A DNA stretch of 7,314 nt from Ekhidna sp. (GTDB lineage: Bacteria > Bacteroidota > Bacteroidia > Cytophagales > Cyclobacteriaceae), in NCBI GenBank assembly GCA_013214445.1, contig JABSPG010000192.1:1-7314 (forward strand), written 5' to 3'. The notes under the pieces were generated by a model. It saw only the letters and a list, made by a program, of their open reading frames with translations, made no database searches and was not told the origin of the DNA. Of the stretch, positions 6,716 through 7,314 are shown piece by piece. Each line of letters starts with the position of its first letter. Within the stretch, counting starts at the first letter, position 1. Both the position numbers and the translations under genes were made by a program.

Positions 6716-6723
6716 CAAAACTA
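6716..6723 (-). promoter_or_regulatory. Bacteroidota -7 promoter box for the two-kinase unit
   Basis: On the minus strand this reads TAGTTTTG, a perfect TAnnTTTG match ending 24 bases before the ATG at 6691. The spacing to the start is nearly the same as at the IF-2-like gene. No TTG is found about 19 bases upstream, so the -33 half is missing or poor. Confidence 0.45.
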
Positions 6724-6761
6724 GTAGAGTCATTTGGTTAGTAGATTAGGGGGTTCCTTTA

Positions 6762-6793
6762 TTTTGTCTATGTCTTTTATCACGCTAACCTTG
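6762..6793 (+). promoter_or_regulatory. Bacteroidota-type promoter for the outer-membrane receptor-like gene
   Basis: TTTTG (6762-6766) and TAACCTTG (6786-6793) are separated by exactly 19 bases. This fits the Bacteroidota pattern TTG, about 19 bases, TAnnTTTG, with a single mismatch (C for T) in the -7 box. Transcription would begin near 6800, giving a leader of about 88 nt before the GTG at 6888. It is the only site in the window where I see both halves at good spacing. Confidence 0.45.
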
Positions 6794-6865
6794 ACGAGAT
6801 ACTGTTTACCACTCATCACATTTATCAACTGCATCGAAAACAATGTGTGGGTCTGGATAGTCTTT

Positions 6866-6885
6866 TAGTCTATCAATTTAGACTA
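6866..6885 (+). promoter_or_regulatory. Hairpin abutting the start codon of the receptor-like gene
   Basis: TAGTCTA (6866-6872) and TAGACTA (6879-6885) form a perfect 7-bp inverted repeat with a 6-base loop, ending two bases before the GTG start codon. In the mRNA it would lie where the ribosome must load, so it could tune translation. As DNA it could be an operator. No T-run follows, so it is not a terminator. Confidence 0.3.
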
Positions 6886-6887
6886 CA

Positions 6888-7314
6888 GTGAAGAGACTAC
6901 TAAAACACACACTTATTGCCATTCTACTTTTTGTTTTCATGCTTCCACTAGCTGCTCAGCGTCCATCTGGACCTCCTGCTGGTTATGGGGGTAAACCGAA
7001 AGGACCCAAGGTGGGGTATGGGAAGATTAGTGGTGTGGTCAAAGACGATAAAGGAGAACTAGTGCCTTATGCTACCATCAAGTTGCTAGCCGCTTCTGAT
7101 AGTAAGTTAATTAACGGAACCATCGCAGGGGAAGATGGTAAATGGGTAATTAAGAGTATCCCAGAAGGAGAATTTAAGGTTTCTATTTCCTTTATCGGTT
7201 ATCAAACAATCGAGGAAGGACCATTCACGATCACTGGAAAAGGTGAGTCCTACAATCTTGACAATATTCAACTCAGTTCATCAACTACAGAACTGGAACA
7301 AGTGGTTGTGGAGG
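6888..7314 (+). CDS. Outer-membrane beta-barrel/TonB-dependent receptor-like protein, N-terminal part (3' truncated)
   Basis: The frame runs open to the window edge (142 codons). The GTG at 6888 is the only sensible start: an in-frame TAG at 6879-6881 closes the frame upstream, and the next ATG falls inside the signal peptide. Residues 1-23 (KRLLKH charged region, hydrophobic LIAILLFVFMLPL core, cleavage probably after LAA) form a typical signal peptide. A short Gly/Pro/Lys-rich spacer follows (24-47). Residues 48-136 match the CarboxypepD_reg-like domain: GKISGVVKDDKGELVPYATI, then TIAGEDGKWVIKSIPEGEFKVSISFIGY. The last residues, STTELEQVVVE, are the usual lead-in to a plug/barrel region. 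This pattern fits the Bacteroidota OMP_b-brl_3/TonB-dependent receptor families of the outer membrane; the barrel lies outside the window. Substrate is unknown. It is divergent from the kinase pair, with 196 bases between. Confidence 0.88.
   Translation, partial: MKRLLKHTLIAILLFVFMLPLAAQRPSGPPAGYGGKPKGPKVGYGKISGVVKDDKGELVPYATIKLLAASDSKLINGTIAGEDGKWVIKSIPEGEFKVSISFIGYQTIEEGPFTITGKGESYNLDNIQLSSSTTELEQVVVE

Noticed and set aside
1..7314. A defence island, prophage, mobile element or CRISPR system
   Set aside because: No transposase, integrase, nuclease, toxin-antitoxin pair, terminal repeats or spaced repeat array is visible; the genes are housekeeping, signalling and envelope types.

Overview
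The window looks like an ordinary chromosomal segment of a Bacteroidota bacterium, probably a marine or soil Cytophagales-type organism. The reasons are a LytTR-type regulator, soluble PAS/HisKA_2 histidine kinases, an outer-membrane beta-barrel receptor with an N-terminal CarboxypepD_reg-like domain, a lack of clear Shine-Dalgarno sequences, and several matches to the Bacteroidota promoter -7 box TAnnTTTG. The genus-level guess is inference only. I see no tRNA, rRNA, CRISPR array, insertion sequence or phage gene.

Left part (1-2052, + strand): the C-terminal LytTR DNA-binding domain of a response regulator cut by the window edge; then a membrane fatty acid desaturase with three histidine boxes; then, one base after its stop, a divergent uracil-DNA glycosylase-like protein with four cysteines placed as in iron-sulfur UDGs. 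The last two are probably co-transcribed.

Middle (2053-3429): a 381-base gap holds a candidate structured small RNA of about 175 nt (long-range closing stem, inner hairpin, then a strong intrinsic terminator), shaped like a 6S RNA. Next, on the minus strand, is a 331-aa protein that looks like the N-terminal half of Bacteroidota translation initiation factor IF-2 (IF2_N-like domain, acidic linker, GLKVLGK-type motif, Lys/Arg-rich helix) without any GTPase domain. This is the most unusual protein in the window.

Right part (3430-7314): a CIA30-family protein on the + strand converges with a two-gene minus-strand unit encoding two soluble HisKA_2 histidine kinases. The first-transcribed kinase is PAS-HisKA_2-HATPase with altered N and G1 boxes; the second is REC-PAS-HisKA_2-HATPase. 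Together they could form a small phosphorelay, but no output regulator is encoded beside them. Divergent from them, the start of an outer-membrane receptor-like protein runs off the right edge. It has a GTG start, a signal peptide, a well-spaced promoter candidate and a hairpin abutting the start codon.

I found no convincing evidence of a new multi-gene system. The best leads are the IF-2-like protein lacking a GTPase, the candidate 6S-like RNA, and the kinase pair.
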